Source: an uncultured Lachnospiraceae bacterium
GTDB taxonomy: Bacteria; Bacillota; Clostridia; Lachnospirales; Lachnospiraceae
Assembly: GCA_947570615.1 (NCBI GenBank)
Contig: CANOVJ010000006.1
Coordinates: 1 to 64,000 of the forward strand
Length of the DNA stretch: 64,000 nucleotides
Reading direction: 5' to 3'
Numbering within the stretch: position 1 is the stretch's first letter; every line of letters starts with the position of its first letter. Both the position numbers and the translations under genes were made by a program. Below the pieces are notes generated by a model. That model did not search any database. It saw only the letters and a list, made by a program, of their open reading frames with translations, and was not told where the DNA came from. This document shows, piece by piece, positions 18,683 to 26,811 of the stretch.

Positions 18683-19534
18683 ATGAAGAGGATTACGTTG
18701 CAGAGAGAAAAAATACATTCCGGCAGTCTGATTCTGGTAAACCGGGAATATGGATACCAGGGGCAGCAGGAGCGCTCCGGGGAAAAGAACCGGGGTGGGT
18801 ATCCGAAGCGGGAGGAGAGCGAGCTGACGCCTGTGCTGGAGAGCGAGCCCGGCGTGCTGATGCAGCGCAGGGCGGCGGTTCTTCTTTTTCACCTGATGGA
18901 AAGGATAAACGGCTGGCAGGGGATCGTGCCGGTCAGCGGCTGGCGCTCCGGGAAGGAGCAGGAGGAGATCTGGGAGAGCTCTCTTAAGGAGAACGGGAGG
19001 GAGTTTACTGAGACCTGGGTGGCGTATCCCGGACACAGCGAGCATCAGACGGGGCTGGCCATCGACCTGGGCAGAAAGCAGGAGAAAGTGGACTTTATCC
19101 GCCCGGACTTCCCGGATACCGGAATCTGCCAGACCTTCCGTACACGGGCGGTGGAATACGGCTTTATCCGGCGTTATCCGAAGGGAAAGGAGGCGGTGAC
19201 GGGAATCGGCTTCGAGCCCTGGCATTTCCGTTATGTGGGGATTCCTCATGCCAGGATCATGGAGCGTGAGGACATGACGCTGGAGGAGTATACCCGCTTT
19301 GTGAGGGAGTTTCCCTATGGGGAAAGGCCCTGTATTTTCTCCGTGGAGGGGCAGGAATTTTCGGTGTCTTTTTTGAGAGGGCCGGGGAAGAACGGGGCGG
19401 AGCCTGACGGAATGGAGCGCGGCGGGGCGATGGAGATCGAGATCGACGACGCCCACCCTTACTGGATTTCCGGCAACAATGTGGACGGCTTTGTGATTAC
19501 ACAGGAAAGGAGCAGATATGGGTACCAGGCGTAG
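18683..19534 (+). CDS. vanXY: VanXY-type D,D-dipeptidase/D,D-carboxypeptidase
   Basis: This zinc peptidase of the VanY/VanX family would remove D-Ala-D-Ala from the dipeptide pool and from pentapeptide precursors, so that D-Ser-ended precursors dominate. It has 283 residues from the ATG at 18683 with AAGGAG five bases upstream. Zinc ligands are His121 and Asp128 in SEHQTGLAIDLG and His181 in EPWHFRY, with catalytic Glu178; SGWRSGKEQ supplies the substrate-binding Arg. No N-terminal membrane anchor is visible, which fits cytoplasmic VanXY rather than VanY. It carries a C-terminal extension of roughly 55 residues beyond the peptidase domain. It overlaps vanT by 17 bases. Confidence 0.88.
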   Translation: MKRITLQREKIHSGSLILVNREYGYQGQQERSGEKNRGGYPKREESELTPVLESEPGVLMQRRAAVLLFHLMERINGWQGIVPVSGWRSGKEQEEIWESSLKENGREFTETWVAYPGHSEHQTGLAIDLGRKQEKVDFIRPDFPDTGICQTFRTRAVEYGFIRRYPKGKEAVTGIGFEPWHFRYVGIPHARIMEREDMTLEEYTRFVREFPYGERPCIFSVEGQEFSVSFLRGPGKNGAEPDGMERGGAMEIEIDDAHPYWISGNNVDGFVITQERSRYGYQA

Positions 19535-21749
19535 CTGTGGAGGGCTGGACATATTCAGGATGGCGGCGGCGCTGCTGGTGATCGCGATTCACACCTCGCC
19601 CCTTTCCTCCTTCAGCCCGGAGGCGGATTTTTTCCTCACAAGGATTCTGGCAAGGGTGGCGGTGCCCTTCTTTTTTATGGTGACGGGGCAGTTCGCCCTG
19701 CCGGATATGATCTCCCGGGGGAAGGGGAGCGGATGGCGGCTGTGGCGCTATCTGAAAAAGACGGGAACCCTTTACGGGATCGCCGTCTGTCTCTATATCC
19801 CCATCGGGATTTATGCCGGGCGCTATAAGGACATGACAGTGGCGGGCCTTTTTAAGATGGTGGTTTTCGACGGTACATTTTATCATCTGTGGTATTTTCC
19901 GGCCTGTCTGACGGGAGTGGCGCTGGTATATCTGATGAGCAGATGTATGGGCATTAAGGGGATGAGCATCGCCGCGGGGATTTTGTATGTGATCGGCCTT
20001 TTCGGGGACAGCTACTATGGGGTAGTGGAAAGAATACCCGGAATCGGCGGATTCTATGAAGGATTGTTTCAGATCTGCTCCTACACCCGGAACGGGATCT
20101 TTCTCGCGCCCATTTTTCTGATTCTGGGTCTGCGCATGGCAGGGGAGACGGGCGCGGGAGGGCAGATGAGGCCGGAAAGAAGGGCGGCTTATGAGGCGGG
20201 CGGAGCGTCCGGGACGGACAAAAAGCGCGGCGGAAGGGGAATCTCCAGTCAGAGCTTCGACGGCCTGCTTCTGGCCTTCTCCTTCCTGGCCATGACGGCG
20301 GAGGCCTTTACGCTGCGGCGTTTTGAGCTCCAGCGCCACGACAGTATGTATCTGGCCCTGATCCCCGTGATGATCTGCCTGTACCGGGTATTGCTGGCCT
20401 GGAACAGAAGACCGGCCAGGGTCCTGCGACTTCTGGGGGCGTGGATCTACATCCTGCATCCTGCCATGATTGTGGTGGTGCGTGGAGCGGCCAGAATCGT
20501 TCATCTCTCCGGCCCCCTGGTGGAGAACAGCCTGGGGCATTATCTGGCGGTGACGGTTCTTTCGGTGGCGGCGGCCCTGGGAGTCTGTCTGCTTCAGATC
20601 CGGCTCGGCAGAAGGACGTTTCACTGCGGCAGGGCCTGGGTGGAGCTGGATGGAGAGGCGCTTTCCCGGAATGTGGATTTCCTGCGCCTGCGTCTGCCTG
20701 TGGGCTGCGAGCTGATGCCTGCGGTGAAGGCGGACGCCTACGGCCATGGGGCGGCGCTGATCGCCGGCATGCTGCAGAGAAAGGGCGTGAGAGCCTTCTG
20801 TGTGGCCTGCGCCGCGGAGGGGGTTTTTCTGCGGGAGCAGGGGATTGAGGGAGAGATTCTGATCCTGGGCTATACCTGTCCCTGGGAGTTTGAACTTCTT
20901 TCACGGTATCGTCTCACCCAGACGGTGGTGGACGCGGATTACGGGCAGGAGCTGGAGGCCTGGGCCGGGGAGAGAGGGGAGAGGCTCCATGTGCATATCG
21001 GGGTGGACACGGGCATGCACCGGATCGGGGAGCCCTGGGAGAACACGGAGAGGATCCGGGGCCTTTTTGAGAAGGAGCATCTGGCGGTGGACGGTCTTTT
21101 TTCCCATCTGTGCGCGGACGACGTGTGCGGAGCGCGGGAGAGAGAATTTACTCTGGGACAGGCCCGCAGCTTCGGCCTGCTGGTGGAAAGGCTGAAGGAG
21201 CAGGGCGTTTTTGTGCCCAGGACGCATCTGCTCTCCAGCTACAGCGTGCTCAATTATCCGGAGCTTGCGGGGGATTACGCCAGGGTGGGCATCGCCCTCT
21301 ACGGGGTGCTCAGTACCCGGCAGGATACGCGCAGGTGGAAGGAGTGTTTAAAGCCGGTGCTGTCCTTAAAGGCCAGGGTTGCGGCGGTAAAGGATATAGA
21401 GCCCGGGGAATCGGTGGGCTATGGCCTTGCCTTTACGGCACGGCGCAGGATGCGGATCGCCGCCCTGTCCATCGGCTATGCGGACGGACTTCCCCGCTGC
21501 CTTTCCGGCGGCGTGGGCAGCGCCCTGATCGAAGGAAAAAGAGCGCCCTTCCTGGGACGGATCTGTATGGATCAGACCATGGTGGATATCAGCCATATCC
21601 CGGGCGTATGTCCGGGATGCGAGGCGGTGCTCATCGGCGTCTCGGGAAAGGAGGAGATTACCGCCGCGGATCTGGCCCGGCAGGCCGGAACCATCACCAA
21701 TGAGATCTTAAGCAGACTGGGGGCGCGGCTGGAGAGGAAGGCGGTATAG
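19518..21749 (+). CDS. vanT: VanT-type membrane serine racemase
   Basis: This 743-residue two-domain protein is the D-serine source for the vanG cluster. Residues 1-360 form an acyltransferase-3-like membrane domain with about ten helices, thought to take up L-Ser. The C-terminal half is a fold-III PLP racemase similar to alanine racemase, with the PLP lysine Lys404 in MPAVKADAYGHG and the catalytic tyrosine region ESVGYGLAF. Both domains are present in the order expected of VanT (about 700 residues). A basic, low-complexity loop around residues 210-245 lies between the last helices. Its start overlaps vanXY, so vanXY-vanT are translationally coupled. Confidence 0.92.
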   Translation: MGTRRSCGGLDIFRMAAALLVIAIHTSPLSSFSPEADFFLTRILARVAVPFFFMVTGQFALPDMISRGKGSGWRLWRYLKKTGTLYGIAVCLYIPIGIYAGRYKDMTVAGLFKMVVFDGTFYHLWYFPACLTGVALVYLMSRCMGIKGMSIAAGILYVIGLFGDSYYGVVERIPGIGGFYEGLFQICSYTRNGIFLAPIFLILGLRMAGETGAGGQMRPERRAAYEAGGASGTDKKRGGRGISSQSFDGLLLAFSFLAMTAEAFTLRRFELQRHDSMYLALIPVMICLYRVLLAWNRRPARVLRLLGAWIYILHPAMIVVVRGAARIVHLSGPLVENSLGHYLAVTVLSVAAALGVCLLQIRLGRRTFHCGRAWVELDGEALSRNVDFLRLRLPVGCELMPAVKADAYGHGAALIAGMLQRKGVRAFCVACAAEGVFLREQGIEGEILILGYTCPWEFELLSRYRLTQTVVDADYGQELEAWAGERGERLHVHIGVDTGMHRIGEPWENTERIRGLFEKEHLAVDGLFSHLCADDVCGAREREFTLGQARSFGLLVERLKEQGVFVPRTHLLSSYSVLNYPELAGDYARVGIALYGVLSTRQDTRRWKECLKPVLSLKARVAAVKDIEPGESVGYGLAFTARRRMRIAALSIGYADGLPRCLSGGVGSALIEGKRAPFLGRICMDQTMVDISHIPGVCPGCEAVLIGVSGKEEITAADLARQAGTITNEILSRLGARLERKAV

Positions 21750-21788
21750 TCTGTGGAGGCCAGCGCCGGGGAAAGTCGAAGATAAGTG

Positions 21789-21817
21789 TTTACAAATTTC
21801 CGCAAAAAATATATACT
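21789..21817 (+). promoter_or_regulatory. Sigma-A promoter for the Cys/His-module gene
   Basis: TTTACA (21789-21794) and TATACT (21812-21817) are 17 bases apart, each one mismatch from consensus. They lie about 95 bases upstream of the start at 21912. Confidence 0.7.
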
Positions 21818-21911
21818 GTTCCTATAAGCGTTATGATATTCGGACGGTGCGCGAACTTTCGCGGAATATGCGCATGTCCGGTAAAAAGACGAAGTGACGG
21901 AGAAGCGGAAA

Positions 21912-23054
21912 ATGAATGGAATCGTAAAAGTTTTAACGGGAATTCTGGCCGTACTGGCCGTGGCGGCCTGCATTACCACGGTGGTAATTATTGGCTATTC
22001 CATGACGAAGCAGCAGGAGGATACCGTAGAGGCGGCGCAGGTCAGCCCGCAGCCTTCGGTGGACACTCAGGAGCCGACGCCTGTGCCGCAGCAGACTCCG
22101 CAGGAGACCTCCGGGGAAGAGCCGGCGCAGACTCCGGCCCCTGTGGAGCAGGCGGCGGAGCATGCCCATGATTACGCGGAGACGGTGGATAAGAAGGCTA
22201 CCTGTTACCGGGCAGGGCGCATCAAATATACGTGCAGAGAGTGTGGAGACACCTATTATGTGGACGTGATGTCCACAGGCCATGTGCCGGGGGACTGGGA
22301 GGTTACCCGAAAACCCTCCGGGGATGAGAACGGCATGCGGGTGATGAAGTGTATTTACTGTGATGAGATCGTGGCCCAGGAGTCCATTCCCATGGAGAAG
22401 GAGGACGACTCCGGTCAGGAAGAGGAGGAGACGCAGGAGCTCCCCCATATCCATCAGTACACGGCGCAGACAGAGAGAGAGCCCAGCTGTATTCTGGCGG
22501 GGCTTCGCAAATACAGCTGCAGCTGCGGCAATTTTTATACGGAAATGATTCCGGCGGCGGGCCATGTGGCTTCGGACTGGGATGTGGCGGCCGAGGCCAC
22601 GGAGAAGAAGATGGGCACGGAGCAGAGAACCTGCGCGGTGTGCGGCGTGGTGCTGGATTCCAGACCCATCAACAAACTCACCCCCAGCCCGTCGGCGAGT
22701 CCGTCCGCCAGCGCCCAGAGCAGCGCTGCGCCTGCGTCCTCAGCGTCGCCGGGAGCCTCCTCGCAGCCAACGCCCTCAGCCAGCCCGTCGGCTTCACCCT
22801 CGCCGACGCCCCACAGCCATGAGTATCAGTCCTATATACTCAAGGAGGCCAACTGCTCGGAGACAGGGATCCGTTCCTTTATCTGTACCTGCGGCAGCAG
22901 CTATGCGGAAGTGATCGAACGGGATTTAAACCGCCACAATTACCGCGCTGTGGTCATCCCGGCCACCAGCGCCACCCAGGGCTATACGGCCTACACCTGT
23001 ACCAGATGCAATTACAGCTATTTTGACAACTATACGCCGGCAATCGGCCAGTAA
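21912..23054 (+). CDS. Secreted or membrane-anchored protein with Cys/His-rich modules
   Basis: The product has 380 residues from the ATG at 21912 (GGAG nine bases upstream); a GTG at 21894 is in frame but weaker. A single membrane helix at about residues 5-30 acts as a signal anchor, followed by a Pro/Gln/Thr-rich linker. Three modules follow (about 84-155, 178-255, 301-371). Each has the order H-x-Y, then a Cys preceding an AG/TG turn, Y-(S/T)-C-x-C-G or CRECG, a GH-x4-W motif in the first two, and a final C-x2-C. The pattern looks like metal-binding or disulfide knuckles. A Ser/Pro/Ala repeat linker at about 257-300 separates modules 2 and 3. Function is unknown; an extracellular role is inferred. 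Confidence 0.7.
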   Translation: MNGIVKVLTGILAVLAVAACITTVVIIGYSMTKQQEDTVEAAQVSPQPSVDTQEPTPVPQQTPQETSGEEPAQTPAPVEQAAEHAHDYAETVDKKATCYRAGRIKYTCRECGDTYYVDVMSTGHVPGDWEVTRKPSGDENGMRVMKCIYCDEIVAQESIPMEKEDDSGQEEEETQELPHIHQYTAQTEREPSCILAGLRKYSCSCGNFYTEMIPAAGHVASDWDVAAEATEKKMGTEQRTCAVCGVVLDSRPINKLTPSPSASPSASAQSSAAPASSASPGASSQPTPSASPSASPSPTPHSHEYQSYILKEANCSETGIRSFICTCGSSYAEVIERDLNRHNYRAVVIPATSATQGYTAYTCTRCNYSYFDNYTPAIGQ

Positions 23055-23080
23055 GACAAATCCGGCATAAATATTTTCAT

Positions 23081-23122
23081 AAATCCCTCCTGCCTTTGCA
23101 TATCATATGGCAGGAGGGATTT
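23081..23122 (+). promoter_or_regulatory. Perfect hairpin enclosing the ATPase ribosome binding site
   Basis: AAATCCCTCCTGCC (23081-23094) is the exact reverse complement of GGCAGGAGGGATTT (23109-23122), with a 14-base loop. The 3' arm contains the AGGAGGG ribosome binding site of the ATPase gene, whose ATG is four bases after the stem. No T-run follows on either strand, so this is a poor terminator and is better explained as translational control. Confidence 0.65.
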
Positions 23123-23126
23123 GACT

Positions 23127-25835
23127 ATGTATACAGACAAAAACACGGCTCAGGTAATACAGGCTCTGGGAAGCAGCAGGGAGAAGGGCCTGTCCGAGGG
23201 GGAGGCGAAGGCGGCTCTGGAGCGCTGCGGCCCCAATCAGTTGAAGGAACAGAAGAAAAAGGGGGTATTTGCCCTGTTCATGGAGCAGCTCTGCGATCCA
23301 TTGATCTATATCCTGATGGCGGCCATCGCCATCTCTCTTTTTCTGGGCGAGGCGGGGGACGCCATGATCATCGCGGCGGTGATCGTGCTCAACTCTCTGG
23401 TGGGAGTGGTGCAGGAGGACAGGGCCCGCAGGGCCATCGAGGCGCTCAGAGAGCTGGCAAGCCCCAGGGCGCTGGTGCTTCGGGAGGGAAAGGAGAGGGA
23501 GATCGCCAGCAGCGCACTGGTACCGGGGGATATCGTTTTTCTGGAGGCGGGCAGGGCGGTGCCTGCGGACTTACGGCTTCTGGAGGCGGTGAATCTGAAG
23601 ATCGAGGAGTCCGCCCTGACCGGAGAATCTGTCCCGGTGGACAAGACTGCCCGGGAGCTGCCCGGCGGGGCGAAAAGCATCGGGGACATGGTAAATATGG
23701 CCTTTATGTCCACCACGGTATCCTGCGGAAGAGGTGTGGGAATCGTGACGCAGACAGGGATGGATACGCAGATCGGCAGGATCGCCGGACTGATCGGTCA
23801 GGAGAGAAATGAGATGACGCCGCTTCAGAGGCGGCTGGCGGATATCGGAAAGCTGCTCAGCATCGTGGCGGTGGCGGTGTGCGCCTTTCTGTTTGTGGTG
23901 GCGGTTCTCCAGCGAAGGGACGTGGGGGACATGCTCCTTACGGCGATCTCCCTGGCGGTGGCGGCGGTGCCGGAGGGACTGGCGGCCATCGTGACCATCG
24001 TGCTGGCCCTGAGCGTGTCCAGGATGGTGAAGGTGGGAACCATCGTGCGCCGTCTGCCCTCAGTGGAGACGCTGGGCGCGGTGAACACGGTATGCTCGGA
24101 CAAGACGGGGACCCTCACCAAAAACCGCATGACGGTGAAGGAGTGCTATGTGGACGGGCGGATCCTTCCGGCATCGGAGCTGGATAAGGAAAAGAACAGC
24201 CTTTTTCTGGAGGGCTGCGTTCTGTGCAATGACGCCAGCGTGGGGGAAAACCGGATCGGAGACCCCACGGAGCTGGCCCTTCTGGATCTGGGAACAGCGT
24301 ATGGGCTGGACAGGTCCAGGCTGGAGAGACGCCTGCCCCGGATCGACGAGAGAGCCTTCGATTCGGACCGTAAAAGGATGACCACGGTGCATCGGGGCAG
24401 AGAGGGAAAGATCGCCTACATAAAGGGGGCGGCCGACGAGATGATAGAGCTCTGCCAGAGTGTTCTTGTCCATGGAAAGGAGGTGGCCTTTTCGCGCAGA
24501 GCCAGGGACCAGGCCAGGGCGGCCGTCCAGGAGATGGCGGGCAGGGCTTACCGGGTTCTGGCCGTGGCGGTGAAGAAAAAGGGCGACCTGACGGATGAGA
24601 GGAATATGGTGTTTGCGGGCCTTGTGGGGATGATCGATCCGCCCAGGGAGGAGGCCGCGGCGGCTGTGGCCAGCTTTAAGGGAGCCCATGTGGACACGGT
24701 GATGATCACCGGGGATCATGTGGATACCGCCCTGGCCATCGCCAGGGAGCTGGGCATTGCGCAGGAGAGGCGGCAGTGCATGACCGGGGCTCAGATCGAC
24801 GAGCTGGGGCCGGAAGGCCTTTCCGGGAAGGTGGAGGAGATCCGGGTGTTTGCCAGGGTATCTCCCGAGCACAAGGTGCGGATCGTGGAGGCGTTAAAGG
24901 CCAGAGGAAAGACCGTGGCCATGACCGGGGACGGGGTGAACGACGCGCCCTCCTTAAAGGCGGCCGATGTGGGGATCGCCATGGGGAAGGAGGGAACCGA
25001 CGTGGCCCGAAGCGCCGCTGATCTGGTGCTCACCGACGACAACTTTGCCACCATCGAGAAGGCCATGAAGGAGGGAAGGGGGATTTATGAGAATATCCGC
25101 AAGACCATTCTGTTTCTCTTATCCTCCAACTTCGGGGAGATCATCACCATGCTGGCGGCGGTGCTGGCCGGCTTTCCGGCGCCCTTAAAGGCCAGCCATA
25201 TTCTGTGGATCAACCTGATCACCGATTCCCTGCCGGCCCTTGCCCTGGGGATGGATGAAAACGACGGGGACGCACTGATGAAGGAGCCGCCCCGCAAAAG
25301 CTCCGAGGGCCTCTTTTCCCACGGGGGGCTGAGCTGTACCCTGTGCTATGGGGCTGTGATCGGTCTGATCAGCCTGCTGGCCTTTCTGACGGTGCCCTGC
25401 ACAGAGCTGATGCGCCAGTCCCTGCCGGTCACGGTGCGAAATCTGGATAAGATCCTTCACCTTGCGCCTGTCTTAAACAGGGCCCAGACCCACGCCTTTA
25501 CCGTGCTGGGAATGAGCCAGCTCATGCATGCGGTGGGAATGAGGGATACCAACCGGTCCATTTTCAGGATGAACCATCTGGAAAATGTGTATATGATCAT
25601 CGCCTTCGCAGCGGGGATCGCCCTGCAGGCTCTGGTGACGGAGATTCCTTATTTTGTGGAGCTTTTCGGGACCAGCCGTCTGAGCCTTTCGGAGTGGGGA
25701 ACCCTGGGGGCCCTCTCCGCCATGCCCCTTGTGGTACATGAGCTTCTGATCCTCTCCCAGGCCCTGCAGGGGCGCAGCCTTACGCCAGCCGCAGGAAAGC
25801 CAGCAGCATCAGAACAGCGCCTCCCAGCCAGGTGA
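23127..25835 (+). CDS. Calcium-type P-type ATPase
   Basis: This is a 902-residue P2-type cation pump, starting at the ATG at 23127 eight bases after AGGAGGG. Features in order are the N-terminal cation ATPase domain, two membrane helices (GVFALFMEQLCDPLIYILMA), the actuator motif TGES, helices 3-4 with the ion-site motif AVPEG, the phosphorylation site CSDKTGTLTKN, nucleotide-binding KGAADEM, the hinge MTGDGVNDAPSLKAADVGIAMG, and C-terminal helices 5-10. PEGL and NLITDSLPALALG in helix 6 match Ca2+ pumps of the PMCA/SERCA-like bacterial type. It likely expels Ca2+ from the cytoplasm. Its last 56 bases overlap the convergent ytaF-like gene. Confidence 0.92.
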   Translation: MYTDKNTAQVIQALGSSREKGLSEGEAKAALERCGPNQLKEQKKKGVFALFMEQLCDPLIYILMAAIAISLFLGEAGDAMIIAAVIVLNSLVGVVQEDRARRAIEALRELASPRALVLREGKEREIASSALVPGDIVFLEAGRAVPADLRLLEAVNLKIEESALTGESVPVDKTARELPGGAKSIGDMVNMAFMSTTVSCGRGVGIVTQTGMDTQIGRIAGLIGQERNEMTPLQRRLADIGKLLSIVAVAVCAFLFVVAVLQRRDVGDMLLTAISLAVAAVPEGLAAIVTIVLALSVSRMVKVGTIVRRLPSVETLGAVNTVCSDKTGTLTKNRMTVKECYVDGRILPASELDKEKNSLFLEGCVLCNDASVGENRIGDPTELALLDLGTAYGLDRSRLERRLPRIDERAFDSDRKRMTTVHRGREGKIAYIKGAADEMIELCQSVLVHGKEVAFSRRARDQARAAVQEMAGRAYRVLAVAVKKKGDLTDERNMVFAGLVGMIDPPREEAAAAVASFKGAHVDTVMITGDHVDTALAIARELGIAQERRQCMTGAQIDELGPEGLSGKVEEIRVFARVSPEHKVRIVEALKARGKTVAMTGDGVNDAPSLKAADVGIAMGKEGTDVARSAADLVLTDDNFATIEKAMKEGRGIYENIRKTILFLLSSNFGEIITMLAAVLAGFPAPLKASHILWINLITDSLPALALGMDENDGDALMKEPPRKSSEGLFSHGGLSCTLCYGAVIGLISLLAFLTVPCTELMRQSLPVTVRNLDKILHLAPVLNRAQTHAFTVLGMSQLMHAVGMRDTNRSIFRMNHLENVYMIIAFAAGIALQALVTEIPYFVELFGTSRLSLSEWGTLGALSAMPLVVHELLILSQALQGRSLTPAAGKPAASEQRLPAR

Positions 25836-26364
25836 GGCGCCGGGATCTGCGGGAGAGCACAGAGCCGGTCAGAAGTCCCAGCCGGAAAGCAAAAAAATGA
25901 ATTGCAGTTGTGAGCAGCAGGAGTATAATAGTAGGTAAGGACACCGTTCCGGTACACAGACCGGCTGAGATATTGTCAACGGAGAGGGCGAAGGCCAGCA
26001 GCGCCCCCTCCCGGCAGGTAAGGATGGCTTTATCTTCTTTATTGACTTTCCTGGAAATATTTCCTGTGGTAAGCCCCCCGCTCTTTGGATGGAGCTGCGG
26101 GATGGCGTCATAAAATTTGTAGAGCGAGAGCAGGAAGAGCACGGTAAAGGAAAGGCCCTTTGTCACCTCTTCGGGAATAAAGCCCAGCAGGAAATTCCCG
26201 GCAAGGAGGGAAGCGGTGAGCATACCGCCGGAGAGCAGGGCAATGATAAACAGGGATAAAAAGGGAACCGTCACTTTGTCCATGCCGTAGGATAAGCCTG
26301 CGGCGAATGCGTCCATGGACAGGACAACTACCAGTAATATGAAAAAATAAAAAGATAATGTCAT
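25780..26364 (-). CDS. ytaF: YtaF/MntP-family membrane protein
   Basis: This 194-residue membrane protein has six predicted helices in two repeats. The conserved acidic motifs SMDAFAAGLSYG in helix 1 and ALSVDNISAGL in helix 4 are the hallmark of the MntP/YtaF family. MntP proteins export Mn2+; the YtaF branch is called a sporulation membrane protein in Bacillus but its transport substrate is not established. The central cytosolic loop (HPKSGGLTTGNISRK) is typical of YtaF. AAGGTAG precedes the start by about eight bases. The gene is convergent with, and overlaps, the P-type ATPase gene. Confidence 0.85.
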   Translation of the reverse strand: MTLSFYFFILLVVVLSMDAFAAGLSYGMDKVTVPFLSLFIIALLSGGMLTASLLAGNFLLGFIPEEVTKGLSFTVLFLLSLYKFYDAIPQLHPKSGGLTTGNISRKVNKEDKAILTCREGALLAFALSVDNISAGLCTGTVSLPTIILLLLTTAIHFFAFRLGLLTGSVLSRRSRRLTWLGGAVLMLLAFLRLA

Positions 26365-26383
26365 AATATACTACCTTAAGCGT

Positions 26384-26413
26384 TTGCTATATCTTATTCC
26401 GGTATGTTATAAT
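26384..26413 (+). promoter_or_regulatory. Promoter with extended -10 upstream of the truncated SDR gene
   Basis: TTGCTA (26384-26389), an 18-base spacer and TATAAT (26408-26413) preceded by TGT make a good extended -10 promoter. It fires toward the short ORF at 26492 and the beta-CASP gene behind it. Confidence 0.6.
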
Positions 26414-26491
26414 TTGCCTGTAATATTTTTTATTCAGAAGAGATTTCCTGGGAAAATTAAATTGTACAAATGGAGAAAGGCAGAATACTAC

Positions 26492-26773
26492 ATGGATAAC
26501 ACAAGAGTATGCGTGCTCACAGGAGGAACAGGAGCCAGAGAGTATTCCGTACTGGAGAAATATGCGAGCCAGGGGTGCAGAATCGCCTTTATGGACACGA
26601 ACAAAGAGGTTGGGAGGATGATTAAAGAGGAGCTTGAGCGCATCTACAGCGCTTCGGTGTTCTTTTTTCATGGGGATATAACAAGCGAGGAGGACCGGGA
26701 TATCTTCTTTGCGGCGGTAAAGGAAATGTACGGGAGGATGGACTATGTGATCTCCGCAGGCGTGGCGGTGTAG
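26492..26773 (+). CDS. Truncated short-chain dehydrogenase (Rossmann half only)
   Basis: This 93-residue product aligns only with the first third of SDR oxidoreductases. It has the nucleotide-binding start VCVLTGGTGAR, an acidic residue at the end of strand 2 (FMDTN), GDITSEED, and YGRMDYVISAGV where SDRs have the NNAG motif. It then stops, so the Ser-Tyr-Lys catalytic residues are missing. Only 38 bases separate it from the next gene and they do not continue the SDR in any frame. It is probably a deletion remnant that is still transcribed, as a good promoter and a GGAGAAAGG site precede it. A true mini-protein cannot be excluded. Confidence 0.6.
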   Translation: MDNTRVCVLTGGTGAREYSVLEKYASQGCRIAFMDTNKEVGRMIKEELERIYSASVFFFHGDITSEEDRDIFFAAVKEMYGRMDYVISAGVAV

Positions 26774-26811
26774 CTTCCTCTCGTGTGGAGCTTTGAATAA
26801 GGGGGTGCGGT

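Noticed and set aside
23081-23122. Ordinary terminator of the Cys/His-module gene
   Set aside because: No T-run follows the stem on either strand, and the stem contains the next gene's ribosome binding site. A dual role cannot be wholly excluded.
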